Origin: Citrus sinensis
Lineage: Eukaryota; Streptophyta; Magnoliopsida; Sapindales; Rutaceae
Length of the DNA stretch: 64,000 bases
Assembly (NCBI RefSeq): GCF_022201045.2
Contig: NC_068562.1
Coordinates: 7,422,001-7,486,000, forward strand
Direction: 5' to 3'
Program-made: the position numbers and the translations under genes
In this document: positions 13,141 to 26,887 of the stretch, piece after piece
Position numbering within the stretch: the stretch's first letter is position 1
How the letters are laid out: each line of letters begins with the position of its first letter
The notes under the pieces: generated by a model
What the model was told of the DNA's origin: nothing
Seen by the model: the letters and a program-made list of their open reading frames with translations, nothing else
Database searches by the model: none

Positions 13141-14878
13141 ATGGCTCTCATCAAAAGCTTCACTTGGAAAATCATTCTTCCTAGTTGCGTCAAGGCCACA
13201 AACAAGCCATCTTCTAAGTCTAAAGTTCATGTTTCCAACCAGGTCTCTATGCAGAGACTGTTACTCACTGATGTGAGTAACCCCGGCTCGCCGATTTCGC
13301 TGAATGAGTTATCAAGCTCCCTGGTTGGATCAAATCTTCATGTCTTTACACTCAAGGAGCTGCAAATGATAACGCATAATTTTTCAAGGAGTGATTATTT
13401 GGGAGAAGGTGGGTTTGGGAAAGTGTACAAAGGCTGCGTCGATGACAATCTCAGGCCTGGCTTGAAGGCTCAACCTGTTGCTGTTAAAGTGTTGGATGTG
13501 AATGGCTCTCAAGGCCATAGAGAATGGCTGGTGACTGGTTTTTAATTTCATATGTTAATTACTAGTCCACTACTATTTAATTAAAATTTTAATTTCTTAA
13601 TTGCAGTGATTGGTCTTGATATTTATCTTTAATTTTCCAGGCTGAAGTAATCTTTCTTGGACAATTGAAGCATCCCCATCTTGTCAACTTGATTGGATAC
13701 TGCTGTGAAGATGAGCACAGGCTTCTTGTTTATGAATACATGGCACTAGGCAACTTACATGATCAGCTTTTTAAGAGTATGCATAGCATTAATTAATTCT
13801 CTCAAAAATGCCACCTCATATACGATAATTTTTAGGTTATCACTAATTAATCTTATTTAAAAAAAAATAATGCAGATTATTCTTCAACATTACCTTGGTT
13901 AACGAGGATAAAAATTGCAATAGGAGCTGCACGGTGTCTCGCTTTCCTCCATGGAGAAGAAAAACCTGTCATATATCGAGATTTTAAAGCTTCAAACATC
14001 TTATTGGACTCGGTAAATGTCTTTTTTGTTTCTCATATTTTCCAAGAGATTAACATTCCATGAGCATACAGGTGACCTTTTATTTGACGTCCAGGATTAC
14101 AATGCTAAGCTCTCGGATTTCGGCTTAGCTACAGACGGTCCGCAAGGAGAAGATTCTCACATCACAACTTGTGTCATGGGCACTGAAGGATATGCAGCTC
14201 CTGAGTATATCAATACAGGTACTATTTTATGAACGGAGCAGAGTTCGAACTCTGGAGTTTTTACCTTTTAGTACTAGTCTGAGAGATTTTACCGATTAAT
14301 CATAAAATTTTGCAGGTCACTTGACGACTATGTGCGATGTGTTTAGCTTCGGGGTTGTGCTACTAGAGCTGTTAACCGGCCGGCGATCGGTTGAAAAGAA
14401 CCGTTGTAAAAGAGAGAAGGATTTGGTCGAATGGGCAAGGCCAATGCTGAAGGATTTCACCAAACTTGACCAAATAATAGACTCGAGACTTGAAGGTCGA
14501 TACTCAACCGAAGGGGCTAAAAGGCTGGCTGCAGCAGCTCACCAATGCCTTAGCCATAACCCAAAGTCGCGACCCACAATGACCACTGTGGTCAAGGCTT
14601 TGGAGCCTCTCTTGGACTTGAATGACATCCCAATTGGACCCTTTGTGTACACTGTAGTTCCACCTGGTGATCATGGTCATGGCCAAAAAAGTTGTGGGCA
14701 AAAGAAAAATGAGAAACGAGGGGACGGGGGAAAAGAGAAGGAGGATAAAAAGGAAGAAAAGGGCCGAAACCGGCGTCGAAAACGTCGTTGCGTTAGGGTA
14801 GTGAGGTCCAGAGATGTATATTCTGATACTGCTTTGTATAAAGCTCTTGGAACTAGTTTGTACTCTCCCCGTAACTAA
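13141..14878 (+). CDS. Receptor-like cytoplasmic kinase, RLCK-VII (RIPK/PBL-like)
   Basis: A serine/threonine kinase of the PBS1-like RLCK-VII group; members relay signals from membrane immune receptors. Exons 13141-13530, 13641-13776, 13876-14012, 14095-14218 and 14316-14878 total 1350 bp, 449 aa. Visible motifs in order: [16 protein letters not shown] before the kinase core, glycine loop [18 protein letters not shown] lysine, [14 protein letters not shown] catalytic loop (YRD form usual in this group), SDFGLAT and a GYAAPEY activation segment. The start has no glycine at position 2, so N-myristoylation is not expected, but a cysteine in LPSCVKA could be palmitoylated. The tail after the kinase domain is a highly charged Lys/Glu/Arg stretch (roughly residues 350-425). 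The activation segment reads [15 protein letters not shown] where most relatives have TRVMGTYGYAAPEY, and [13 protein letters not shown] replaces the usual GHLTAKSDVYSFG. Nearest named relatives are RIPK/PBL kinases; exact orthology is not established. Confidence 0.9.
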
Positions 14879-16919
14879 GCAGTGGGCTAGCTAGAATGAC
14901 ATAAAACAGAAATGTGATACTTTTGTTTATTTTTTATCTTTTTGGTCGTTATGACTTTTGTATCCGTAAAAGAAGATAATGGGTATTAACACTAATGATC
15001 TGCCCGTCCAATTGTGAATTTTTTTTAAAAAAAAAATTGTCCAATTGTGGACTTTGAATCAGCCAGTTTTCAAATTATTCATTGATTTCACATAATATTC
15101 ATCTTATTGCTGGGTTTATTGCTTCTTTTTCAGAATCATTTTATATCTTGATTTGGAGAGACTTTCTAGTCTGTTTTTATAGATACTTTACCATATATAG
15201 CATCCGAACATAAATCCTTTAGGGCATGCAAGCAAAGTGATTCAAAGATAGCTCTAATAACTCAACCTAGCATGGATGTGTACGTTTGTAATTTTTTTTA
15301 TAACTTTAGGTAATAAAACTTGCTAGTGAGAATGTAAGTCTACCTGGCTTTTTTCTTTCTTTCTTTCTTTTTTTTTTAGCATGGATGTGTACGCTTGTCC
15401 GCAGTTTCCAATTTTCTAATTACTGATCCAACAAGATTTCGGCTGGATTTTATATTTCACACAGTTTCTATGCGGCATGCTTATTTTTCTTTCTCAAATT
15501 AATATTGAAGAGCACAACGTTTCCATTATCATCCTAAAAATTCCTTAAAGATAATTGAAAAAACCTGATGCTTGCCCAATTTGGGGAAGTGCGACTCTGC
15601 CGAAATAGTGTTGATATTTTCCGCAAATCCAATTCTTCGTCAAAGATAACAACAAGATTTTTTTTCCACAAATCCAATTCTTCAAAAAACATCTCATGAA
15701 AAAGTTCAAGAGTCGATATTGTGATCAAGTAAACGCATGTGGCCTGTTCAAAATTTCAATACACGACTCCATTAATTTCATGAGGTCCCCTAAAGATTCA
15801 AAGGCAGTGCAACAAACTCTGCAGGACTCAAAAATGCTGCAAGACTTTTAACATTTTTTTATCCCTTCACCAAACCCCATCCAAAAGCTCAGCTTATTTT
15901 TGAAGTCAACACTTCCCATTTTTAAGTCAGGTCCATTGGCAGACTGAAAAGTTTCACGGTAATTTTAATGTAGTGAAGCTGCGCAGAAGACAATTGATTT
16001 TATTTTCAAGCGCAAAGCTCAGCTATGGAATGAGTGCAATTACATCTCATAATGGTAGATTAACCCGATTGTTAATAATTTCTAGAAGCTACTACTTGGT
16101 TCAACTGTGTGAAGCAATTAGTGTAGTTGAAATAGTTGGGTTTCCAAATCCCTTAAAGGGACTTTTTATTAATAACTACTAATAAAAAACTTGTAAACAG
16201 GACATTGATATACCAAATGGAAATACATTATATTGATAAATGTAAACAGACCATTTTAAAAGTTATCATATATATCATTTATCTTTGAAGTGATCATATA
16301 TTATTATGATCAATGTTTGTTGGGTGTGAAAAGCTGCATGATAGTTGAGGTTAAATTATCCAAATTGTTGGATTGGGCAGCAAACTGTTACAGATAAGAG
16401 TGATTGGGGTAAAGCTGTACCTGTGGGAGTCACATTTTATTGCTGAATGGCACATTCTTTCTTATGTGGCATTAGAATTTCTGTCCCTTTCCCTGCAATT
16501 TTCACATATTGAGATACCTAAAGAAATTTTTTATGCTGAACGATTGTTGCTGGCACCATATATTCAACAAGTTAAGGCTTGGCATTGCAGATGTTTAATT
16601 CACTCTTTAACACGTACATATTTTCCAAGGAGCACTCTATAGAATGAATCCAACATAAGCAGAATGTTTTAAATACCAAAAAAAAATTGACATTAAAATT
16701 TGAACGGCAACAACTGATCATGGATTTTTACATGGATAAGCAGGTTGAGAATTCAAAAACCTAATCGAGCAACCCAGGAGAAGAATTCTCTACAAGGTTG
16801 AAGAATCAATATCTGTGTTGGATGGCATTGCTTCTCATCTGTGTTTCAACGGCAGGTGAGCTTCTAAGTGTGACCTTGGATGGCAAAGTCGAAGTTCAGG
16901 TCCATGCTTTCAGTTGCAT
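14879..16919. other. Intergenic region between convergent RLCK and MORF genes
   Basis: This holds the 3' ends of the convergent RLCK (+) and MORF (-) genes. Near 15011-15055 an A/T run is flanked by two CCAATTGTG copies. Short open frames at 15534-15728, 15973-16182 and 16373-16642 carry no recognisable domain. I see nothing else definable. Confidence 0.55.
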
Positions 16920-18459
16920 TTAATTTTTCTTTCGTTTTCTCCTGGCTTTCCTAGGACAGGGTACGCTCTTTAATTTATTATTGTGTTGGTTCCATATCCA
17001 GTCTGCATGATACTTGTCGTTGTATGGAACAACCTCCCCATCAGCAAATGGCTCTCCTACAATAAAATATAAGCAGATAAAAAATAAAGAGATGAACAAG
17101 AAATAACTGATACGTCATTCAGAAAAACCTTTCAATTACAGAAACTAAACCCATGTGGTAAACAATGTAGTAATTGAATGTAAGCTTTACTTCCAATATT
17201 AGAGTCAAAGAAATGAGGGCATATTTTGAGTTATATTGGCAAGATACAGACGAGTTAATATATCCACACCAAATCATCGCATTGCAGCCTCGGACACATC
17301 ATTGAGAATCCAGTAAATTTCCTATAAACGGAACTACCATCATGAAAATTCAAGTAGCTTATTCCTTTATAGCTGCAAATGTAGTAACTCAGTAGAGCCT
17401 TATTTATTTATTTATTTTCATTCAATGCCAAAGCCTTCTTATTTGAAGAATGAAGAAGAAAAGTACGTATCCTTGTGCTCTTGTTTCCTTACGGCTATGA
17501 AAAACATTCATCACATTTGATTTGTGCTTTCCAATTTTCGGTCACACAAATTGCCATCACCATTAAAAAAAAGGAAAAAGAAAAAGAACTCTACTCCAAT
17601 GCATTAGATTCATGATCACTTGATCTCAATATGTGAAATTTACTAGATAAAGATCATACTTATAATACAATGACTCAATTAATGTAATTGTTAATTTGTG
17701 ATTTTATGATGTAATGAAAATAAAAAATGAAAACAGAGCAAGCTATAGTACCTCCATAGCCACTTTCACCATGACACAAATAAGAATCCGGCAGTACCCA
17801 TTTCACATTTGGTAAGGCTGCAAACCGATAAACGGTTTTATCAATCTCCACTTTAAGGAGAAAACAACAATCAAACTAAGATAAACTTGATGAAAGAAGG
17901 TTACAATGTTACATCTGATCTTATAAGCAAAATCTTCAGGAAATTTGCAACCAAATGCATAGTAGTATTTAGTTGAAACTGAATATATCGATTTCTTTGC
18001 ATCCTCTTCGCTGCATAGAAGAAAAAGAGGAAAGAAAAAAAAGAGGCTAAAGTTGAACTTTGATTGAGCTAAAGTCAAATAAACAAGCACAAGATACAGC
18101 TTGTCGAGCTCCTCTCGACTCAGTCGAGAACTGCTCGACTTCTTCATCTTCTGATTTTTTTTTTCCTTAAAACTAAAAAGTTGAGATTTTTACCAGCCCA
18201 AAGCCGAAGCTAGAGTCTTAACGTAGCCATTAACGATCTCATCTCGTGGTGGGTATCCTTTGGGAGCCTCCATAACGACGAGCCAGTGCTTGTAGTCACA
18301 TCCCTCCAGCAAACTCGGTAGTCGAGTCAACTGAGTCACCGTCGAGTCAGAAGAGAAGAAGAATAAACTCGACGGAGGAGATGATGACTGAAGGTGACGG
18401 CGGCGGTAGATAGCCGCCGTCAGATTTAACGGGCATCTTAGGATGATGTTTCTTAGCAT
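16920..18459 (-). CDS. Multiple organellar RNA editing factor, MORF7-like (DAG family)
   Basis: MORF/RIP proteins bind PPR proteins in C-to-U editosomes of mitochondria and plastids. Four exons on the minus strand, 18459-18194, 18010-17913, 17817-17752 and 17056-16920, sum to 567 bp and give 188 aa with exact frame closure; none of these exons makes sense alone. The N-terminus MLRNIILRCPLNLTAA with many Arg/Ser and no acidic residues looks like a mitochondrial presequence. The MORF box runs from DYKHWLVVMEAP through SIYSVSTKYYYAFGC and NVKWVLPDSY to GYGGEPFADGEVVPYN. The end is basic (KARRKRKKN). The YYYAFGC and PYNDKYHADW-type segments resemble Arabidopsis MORF7 more than MORF1-3, from memory. 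It is shorter than most MORFs, consistent with the short MORF7-type proteins. Confidence 0.88.
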
Positions 18460-19353
18460 CGTCGTTTTGATTGTTAAGCTCTGCGTTATTCACTTCTCTG
18501 TTTTCGTTTGGAAGACGGAGGCAGGACTCGGTGAAGTGGATGTGCATGAACGATGATGTGGTGCTGCAGTTGATACGGTGTTTGTACGTTGGGCTGAATG
18601 ATAAGCCCATAACTTTTAGGGCCTTGTTGTCTGAAAATTTTCTTTCAGAATTCGGTCAGCGAAGATTTTATTGATTTCCCATTGCCTCCATGTGATTAAT
18701 CATTCCAAGTTGCGTACCTGCATGTTTTATAAATTACTCTTACCAATTGCAAATCACTCCTTGGTTAAAGTCAACTTTTTGAGTTTTCTTGCACAAGACA
18801 CTTGCAAGTTGCAACAATTCACTCCCATAGGAAAATTAATTGAAAGAATGAGAAAATACTACTAGATCTTCAACTTTAATTATTGCAAATTTATTAATGT
18901 TTTGATCTATGATTTTGTTTAGCAAGTAACGACGCCCTACATTGTTATTAAGTCAACTACATCAAACACACTGTTTTATTTGTTGTATTAGAAACATTTT
19001 TTTTTTCATTTTTAATATTATATATGATGTAATCCAAACTCCCTCTTTAAATTGATGAAAATATACCTCCCGCTAATTTTTTTTTCATTTTATTTTATTA
19101 AATTAAATAAAAAATCGTCAATGCATATGCTTTTTTGTGACCTAGGGCTTGAATAATAAAAGTAGAAGATAAATATCACAAAATATCATCATATCATTAG
19201 TATTATTGTCTAAAAGAAACCCACACATATCATTAGTATTATTGTCTATCAGATCCTTATAATTTACAACAATGTTGAAGGCGAGGTCATCACGAAGGGA
19301 CAGCATATGCGGTTTAAATTTCTTGGAGAGTTAAAATTTGGGATTTCGGAGGA
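18460..19353. other. Intergenic region upstream of the MORF gene and downstream of HAK5
   Basis: It must contain the MORF promoter and the HAK5 3' untranslated region, since both genes are on the minus strand. A 23-bp direct repeat beginning CATATCATTAGTATTATTG occurs at 19190-19212 and 19226-19248. No further gene is recognised. Confidence 0.55.
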
Positions 19354-22300
19354 TCATATCTCATATGTCATTCCAACTTTGAGAAGCCTACTCTTGGGAA
19401 TCGCCAATGTTTTATCCCCTTCCCTGAAATTTTTGCGAAGAAACCTGTACACGTAATTCACAACTATCTTCTTCAACAATGAGGAATTTTGTTCAGCCAC
19501 CACTTCCGTTTCTCCCAACAAATAAACCACACCCCTCTCCATTGCTTTCTGCACAAACTGCATCTCCTCCTCTGCTCCCTGGAGCGGCTGAGCCACCATC
19601 CTGTTTGAAGAATCTGTCGAACTGGGGACACCGCTATTCGACCGGATAGAATTTGATGAGCTGCGCCGAGGAAGTTGAAGTGATTCCTCAACGTGAACCG
19701 TTGTTGATGATACTTTGGCTAACAGATTTGAATGTGGGATCTGTTGTTGATCTTCAGCGGTTCCTTCGGCTTCGATAATGAAATGCTCATGGCGGATAAA
19801 TTCCTTCAAGTACTCCACGAGCTGACGCTCGAACTCTCCGGGTTCTTCAATTTTGTCCTTGTACCCGTATCTGGCGACGCAGCGGAACATCCTGTGATCT
19901 CTAGGTTCAACTTGTCGGAACAGGAACCGCTCTTCCAATGCTACTTTGCTGATGGGAATCAACTTGATTGAAACAAAAACTGTAACTGAATGAACGGATG
20001 GAATGTTGGAAATGAAATGGGGAAAAATCGGAGGGATTCCCTGGACAAGCTCAGAATATAAAAGCCCAATTCCAGGGATCCGATTTACATTCGGGTTTGA
20101 AACCAAATCTCTTACGTGTGCACTAGAAACCTTGTTGTTGAGCTCATAGACGTATCTTTGTCGATGAACATAGTGCCAAGTGGCCATAATAATCATCAGG
20201 ACCAATGAAAACGCCAACGGCAGGTAACCACCCTGTGTAAATTTGTATATAACGGCCGAAAAGTAGATCCCTTCTATGACGAAGAAGACTACAAAGAACA
20301 GAGCAATCAACCATATGCTTGTCTTCCATATAACAAGCATTATAAGGGCTACCATACATGTTGTGATCACCATCACCGCAACCACAGCAATTCCTGCATT
20401 GGGAGATTTTGTGGGGGTGAGAGTGAGAAGAAACTGATTAGCCAGTAAAACGAGAAGAATAAGCTAACCTAAATTAACAGATCGAGCTTACCATATGCAT
20501 GACCAATTTTTTCAGTGGTTTTGAAGCCGATGGTGACAATGACACAAGCAATCATAAGAACGTAGTTGATCTCAGGTATGTAGACTTGTCCCTCGTACTT
20601 AGCTGAAGTATGAACAACTTTGACCCTGGGGAAACAACTGAGACTCAAAGATTGAGCGACAATTGAGAATGCTCCAGATATCATGGCTTGGCTGGCAATA
20701 ATGGCAGCAGCCACAGCTACAACGAACTGTGGCCAGTACAATGCATCTGCATATATAGTAGTAGTGTTTATGTTATTACTTTGAACATTTTCGTCAACGT
20801 GATCTCGGATTTTTTCACTTTCCTTTCTCCTACAAACTAGTGGACTTACCAGGAGTAGCTTTATAAAATGTGTCATCAACGTGGTTTGGAAATTTTCTGA
20901 GGTAAGCTGCTTGCCCGCTGTAAGCTGCTAGTAATGCAGGAAACACAATGCCAGAGAAACTAATCTACAATTATAAAGACATATCACTATTATTAGAATG
21001 TTTGATACCTTTTTTTTTTAAATTATTTGACCTAAAAAAAGAAAAAAACTTTTAGGTAACTAAGTACATATCATAATCGTAATTAGTATATCTTACTACT
21101 CACTTGTATGGCTCGCACACTGAAGTGACCTAGATCAGCAAACATCGCCTCAGTCCCTATGGTACAATCATTATTTTATTTAGACGCTAGCTGAAGGCTA
21201 AGAGCATGATGATTGAATTGGAAAAAAATAAAGCTAATTAGAGAAGCCAGCAGGCGGTGCAGGGGCTCACCTGTGATGCAGAGAACAATTCCACCGAGGG
21301 ATATCCATCCTTGCTTACCATTCCTTCTGAAATAATCTACAATGTATTTGGGGTTGAACGCACGTAATACTGCAATGTCATGTTTGAACAAGTTGTAAAG
21401 TCCAATCCCGCTGATAAATGAAAACCACAAGAAGATCACCGGAGCAAAAGTAGAACCCACTTTATCCGTCCCAAGTCTTTGAACAGAGAAAAGAACTATT
21501 AAGATTGCTACTGAAATCCCCACAATAGCATCTGTAAAATTAAAAAAGAAAAAGAAAAAAAGATCAATTAAAAATTTCTTTGGATGCTTTGGATATATAT
21601 ATATAGCTGGTGAAGGAGTTGAAAATTTATTTATTAATTGGAGTACTTTGTCCGAGGGAGTTGATGCCACTGACAGCCGAAAGGACTGAAATACAGGGAG
21701 TGAGAACCCCGTCTCCGATGACCATGGAAGTTCCTAGAATAGTGACAAGGAATAGTACGATTTTGGCAGTTTTACTGGTCTCAAGCTTCTCTTTGATCCT
21801 GTAAGCTCGTCTTAAATTGGTGGATGGTGTGTCAAGTTTGTAATTCGATAGCTCCCTGTCTTCAGGCTGATCATTTGGAATTAAAGCCACCTTCGCATAC
21901 CTGCATATCAACGAATAGAGTGCAAATGTTCCACCTACGCAAACAGCAATAATAATGTCAAGTATCATTGCAGCTAGCCAGCTTCTTTCCATTTTCGAGT
22001 ACTTGATTACTAGAGTAACGTAATTACTTACCATCACCGTTGTCATTAGCCAACAACACAATGAAGACGTACTTAAGCAAGGGCACAAGCACTATAGTGT
22101 ATATGATGAGCGATAAAACCCCAAGAATGTCATCGGTGTTGTGTATTCCTTCAGTGAAAGTGCTCGCATACACATACAGTGGTGAAGTTCCAATGTCTCC
22201 GTACACAACGCCTATGCTCTGAAATGCCAAAATGAATGTCGTCCTCCAATCACCCTGTTCAAACGTGCGAAGAAACCAATAGTAATCTAAATTACACAAG

Positions 22301-22550
22301 ATCTTTAAAAGTTTATAAGAGCTCAGATCATCAGGAAACAGAGAGTAAAAAAGAATAATTATTACTTGATACATACCTTTGAGCCATGATGACCACCATG
22401 AGCCCCAGAAATTCTTCCAGCTTCCAAATTGAGAGAGTCTACACGTCGTAGCTTGGCCCATGAAACCTTTTTCTCTTTCAGGTTTTTGTCCGTCTCCACA
22501 GTTTCAATTCCGTCTGCTTCAATATTGGTCGGCATATCTTTCTCTGCCAT
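19354..22550 (-). CDS. HAK5: High-affinity potassium transporter, KT/HAK/KUP family, HAK5-like
   Basis: A plasma-membrane K+ transporter of cluster I; Arabidopsis HAK5 is the main high-affinity root uptake system under K+ shortage. Eight exons on the minus strand: 22550-22377, 22254-22032, 21934-21647, 21531-21271, 21156-21104, 20964-20850, 20746-20492, 20393-19354; total 2409 bp, 802 aa (Arabidopsis HAK5 is about 785). The first helix carries [17 protein letters not shown], the conserved ion-path segment, followed by [59 protein letters not shown] and [10 protein letters not shown]. Many hydrophobic segments predict about 12 membrane helices, then a soluble C-terminal domain of about 250 residues with a serine-rich variable linker ([13 protein letters not shown]) and the end [12 protein letters not shown], nearly identical to HAK5. 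In the family, regulation is by CBL-CIPK phosphorylation and low-K+ transcription; neither is shown by sequence. No lesions seen. Confidence 0.95.
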
Positions 22551-22610
22551 CTTTACTCCGGCTTGTGATGTTTCAAAGATGGTTTTGTATTTCCTGGAAA
22601 GCTGCTTTGT

Positions 22611-22618
22611 TTTTATAG
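22611..22618 (-). promoter_or_regulatory. HAK5 TATA box
   Basis: On the minus strand CTATAAAA (then ACA) sits about 60 bp before the HAK5 ATG, giving a short leader. The match to the plant TATA consensus is good; function is inferred from position. Confidence 0.55.
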
Positions 22619-22666
22619 GCAGAAATGCTGACCTGCTAGTGAAATTATTGTTTCAATGACCCATTA

Positions 22667-24625
22667 TTAAACAATGTGTTGTGTAATATTGTAGGAAGTA
22701 TTGAGCAAAATTAAATTTAAATGAACTACAAAAGACGAGAAGATATAAACCACGGAATAATGTCTCTTATTAATTCTTTATTGCTCAAACTCTGAAGTCA
22801 AAAGTAGTGGCATAAAAAGGCTTGTATTTATTGCCTATGTTCACCGGCGTTAAGCGGCGTGTATCAGGAGGCCGTGTGTGATGTGGCTTGTACTTTGTAG
22901 CATCATATGTGATTTTTCTAATTAAGCCAATCTCTATTCCGATGCTTATCTTCCACTAACAGCAACCGGTCTAACAGCCATCACCAGATTAGATGCATCA
23001 CGATATTTAGCTAGGTTCTTCCAAATCGCACGATCCAAGGCCAACGGTAGACAGTCACCAGTGTCGCAACACAATGATATTGTACAAAGAGTGACGAAAT
23101 TATCATCTAAACTGCACAATTTTGGTTGTTTCTTTTAATTTTTTAAACAATCAAAATTACTTGTTATTTTGTCATTATTTTGTATTTTATACACACATGC
23201 ATACATGCATACATACATATATATAATTCTCTACAGTAAATTATTGCCATATATATGCGATTGTGGTTAATTACTAGTTGTTTCACATCATAAGAGTACA
23301 ATTCTGAGTGTAATACAAAGTAGTCAAAACATTTTTCTCCCAAATTAATTTCTTGCAGTAGCAGTACCAGTTATTGAGGGTGAGTTTTAATTCAGAATAT
23401 TGGTTGAAATAACAGTAAAAATGGGTTGTTAAGTTAATAATAAACCATGCTTTCAAAGGCTCTTAGACTTAACTGATTGGTTTTGAAGGCTTCGAGGTTT
23501 AATCGAGTGGTTTTCAAACAGTTTTTTTTAGTTAGATTACTATATTCAACTATGAGTCTGAAATAAAGGTAAAGAGTTAAAAATTTGATTTGAATTTGCC
23601 CATCCCTCTACCCCTTATTTTTTTTTATAATTACAAACAAAAACCATCTAACTTCAAAATACAATCATCCTATTCATATAAATTGATAAATAAATAAATT
23701 TTATTTCTTGTAACCGCTAATATATTATTGGTTATTTATAAAATAAATATATATGTGACAAATTATGTTAACTTACTATATAATCCTGAAATAACATGTA
23801 TTGCAAAAGAATGTCAACGTATTTTGGCACGTCCCAAGAGAATAATACGTTTCTGATGAAATGGTTGACTAATTGCTTTTTCTTTAATCTCTATATTCTT
23901 CTCTTCACTTTTTAAATTCCGAATCTTGTGCTTTATATTTTTCTTATACAAAATTTATTATACGTCGAAACATGGTAAAATTACATAGGACAAATCTATC
24001 AAAAACATATAGTATAGCCCAGTCATAAAATGGGTAGTTTTTTTTTTTTTTTGATAGGATAAAATGGGTAGTTGGTTACTCATACACGATTTTTTTTTCT
24101 TTTTTAATTGAAATTTTCAAATTGATAATATGGTGGCGTCTGAAGTTGTACATTGGAACTTGTCAACGATGGAGATAACGTGAGAAGGGAAAAACCTGTT
24201 TTACCTGCCGTCTTTAGCTGAAGGTAACGACCTTGTTAAAAAAAAAAAGTTTAATTAAATCATTATTTTTTTCCTAACATTATTGCAATCATTAACAATT
24301 TTATACCGTTAATTTTGTTGAAATGTGGAGCAATAATGTCTTAAAATAAACACAAATACAGTTGAAATCCGAGGGTACGGAAATTTGGCTGGTTTGTCTT
24401 AAGTTTTGTTGACTTTTGGCTAATCTATGAAATTAGGCTGGAATTTTTCAATTTTAAAATGTTCCTAAAACCATTATTTGTTATAGTTTAATCCTCCAAA
24501 TCCTTGTTTATTAGCTAAATAATTGCAGATTAAGGAGTTGACCTCAATTTTATACCATATCCTCGCATATCCTTGGATTTAATATAAGTATATAACTATA
24601 ATTATAGAGTGTGTATATATATAGG
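22667..24625. other. Intergenic region upstream of HAK5
   Basis: AT-rich DNA with a CATA/CATG-type microsatellite near 23190-23225, a T-run at 24039-24052 and no recognisable coding sequence. The HAK5 upstream control region must lie in its left part. Confidence 0.5.
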
Positions 24626-24631
24626 TGTATC

Positions 24632-24805
24632 AACAGCCCCCACAAATATCCTTAATTTTATACTCATCAATATCTATTAGATTTAATTTAAATTAATAGA
24701 GAAGATTTATTAAAATTAAATATTCAATATTTTTTAATATCATTTCTCGATCTCCATATAAACTCCACCTTAAATCTTTCTCTCTCCTTTTGCACGTGTT
24801 ATCTT
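24632..24805. repeat. Boundary repeat, orientation 1
   Basis: This segment, from ATCAACAGCCCCCACAAA to TTTGCACGTGTTATC, is the reverse complement (with substitutions and small indels) of 53462-53642. It lies just left of duplicated block X in unit 1, and its partner lies in the same place in unit 2 but inverted. It is non-coding. Confidence 0.6.
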
Positions 24806-26625
24806 TACGAGTGTGTGTATATATAGAAAGCTTTATGTATGTATGTATGTACAATTATTGAGATATTTTTATTTATTCATTTATTTTTTAATTACATTGC
24901 AAGTCGCCTAATATTTACAATTCAAACTGTATCAAATCAGAAAACTGACCCTAATTTTTATTACATGCGATCAAGTCTATCATAATGCAGTCCAAATAAT
25001 TAAACCTTTGAGTAGACCTAACTTTTCTTCTAAATATCTTACCCCTACCACCAACGAAGGTGAGAAGTGGGGTTGTTTGTCACCATCGAACTATTGATAT
25101 ATTATTATTCAATCACTCAATAAAAGAATAAAATATTATAAAAACAACCCACTTCTCAACTACTATTAAGGTAAGGGGAGGTTTGGTTAATTTTTAAAAT
25201 AAGAGCGGCAAATCATTAATTTTCCCAAAAAGAGAAAGGGATTTTGCTTGTTTTCTTCTTGACATAATGTACTACAAAAACTTGCATATGGCTATGATTA
25301 TCTTGGTTAAGAACACAAATAAAACCATAATTATGAACAAAAAAATTGGGTATGAAAATACAAAAAAAAAATCTAGGTAATCATAAATAATTTATAATAA
25401 AATAAGAAGATATTTTGATTTTTTTCATACTTTTTATCCAAATTTGTAACTCAATTTTTTGTCAACAGTAAGATCATGAAAATGCTCTCTAGCCTTCGCT
25501 TTCTCTTCAAGTCAAATTGGTGATTTGGTGGGAAATACTGTAACAGCACGCTCGGCTTAAATAATTAATTTAGCCGATGGTGGCTGCTAAATTTAGGATT
25601 TTATTTTATTTTATAGCTAAATTCATCCTCATTTGTTATACTTCAAACAAAATTTCTCTTTCGGTAATTTTTTTTTTCCTTTAATTGCAGATGGACCGGT
25701 TGACCTCAATTTTTAAATCATGTCGTGGCATTCACTGGTGAAATTTAAAGATAAATGCTTGTACAGTCTTTATATTTTAAATTAAGTGTCTATTTAATTA
25801 TTACATTTTAAAAAATATTTAATTCACTTTTATTATTAAATATGTGATTTTCTTATCCTTATTTTTTTTTACTTTTACAATAATATACTTTCAATATTAT
25901 TCTTAATATCATTAATGAAATAAAAAAAGTTAACTTATTAAATTAACACGAAAGTAAAAATAAAAATTACAACAAAACTTTTGCAACAATACGTAGTTAT
26001 TTATTTTTAATTACATTGGAAGTCTAATAATAGTATTTCGTCCTAAATTCTTTAAACATAAAGTTAATAAAAAAGTGATGAGTTCATATAAAGCTAAAAC
26101 TTAAGATAGTTTCTAAGATATCATGAACAACTCGTGGTGTCTTTGTGTAATTTCGATATTCTTGAGGCGAGTAGGAGATAACTTCCCTGTTGTAAGCGAT
26201 TCATTGATATATTTTGATTATTGCAATGCAAATGTGGTCCACCAGAGGAAATTTATTAGGTAACACAGGATATGTTTCGGCTTTTGGATGAGTGTCGAAA
26301 AACAAATTTATCAGCACCTCTAAATTCTCTTCTGTTTTAATGGAAATTTTATTGGTGAAAAAAAAAACCAATTTATCTCTCAGTTCTTAAAATCAATTTA
26401 CGATTTTATTATATACTGTAAAATGCGTCATACAATGAAATGATTCTAACATATTGAAGCCAATAATTGCGGTAACGCATGCCTCCTTTTATAAAATGAA
26501 CCGGACTTTGTAGGTATTTTGGTGACATTTTTCGAACTTTATACAGCTAATTGCGATCTGATGCCATCATGAAAATGAAATATGAACTGAAGTTCATTTT
26601 ATAAATTGACTTTATCACAGACTAA

Positions 26626-26887
26626 GGGTGCGTTTGGGATTGAGGTGCTGTAACTTAAAAAGTTACAGCCGCTGTAGAAAAAAAAACTGTAACTATAAAA
26701 TAAAAGTTAATAATATATAGTAAATGTAAATTTTAAATAATAAATTTGTTAAAATTATCAAAGATATAATATATTTTTTATTATACAAGTGAAAAATCAT
26801 ATTAACATAGCTTCCAAACTACAACAGATAGTATTTACCAAACACTTTAGTGTTGTATCTTGCCCAACCTCAATTCCAAACGCACCC
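26626..26887. mobile_element. PIF/Harbinger (Tourist-like) MITE
   Basis: The ends are terminal inverted repeats: left GGGTGCGTTTGGGATTGAGG, right end reverse complement GGGTGCGTTTGGAATTGAGG, one mismatch in 20. It is bounded by TAA (26623-26625 and 26888-26890), the 3-bp duplication typical of Harbinger elements. The interior is AT-rich and non-coding, 262 bp in all. The matching place in block X copy 2 (about 55430-55442) has no such element. Confidence 0.85.
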
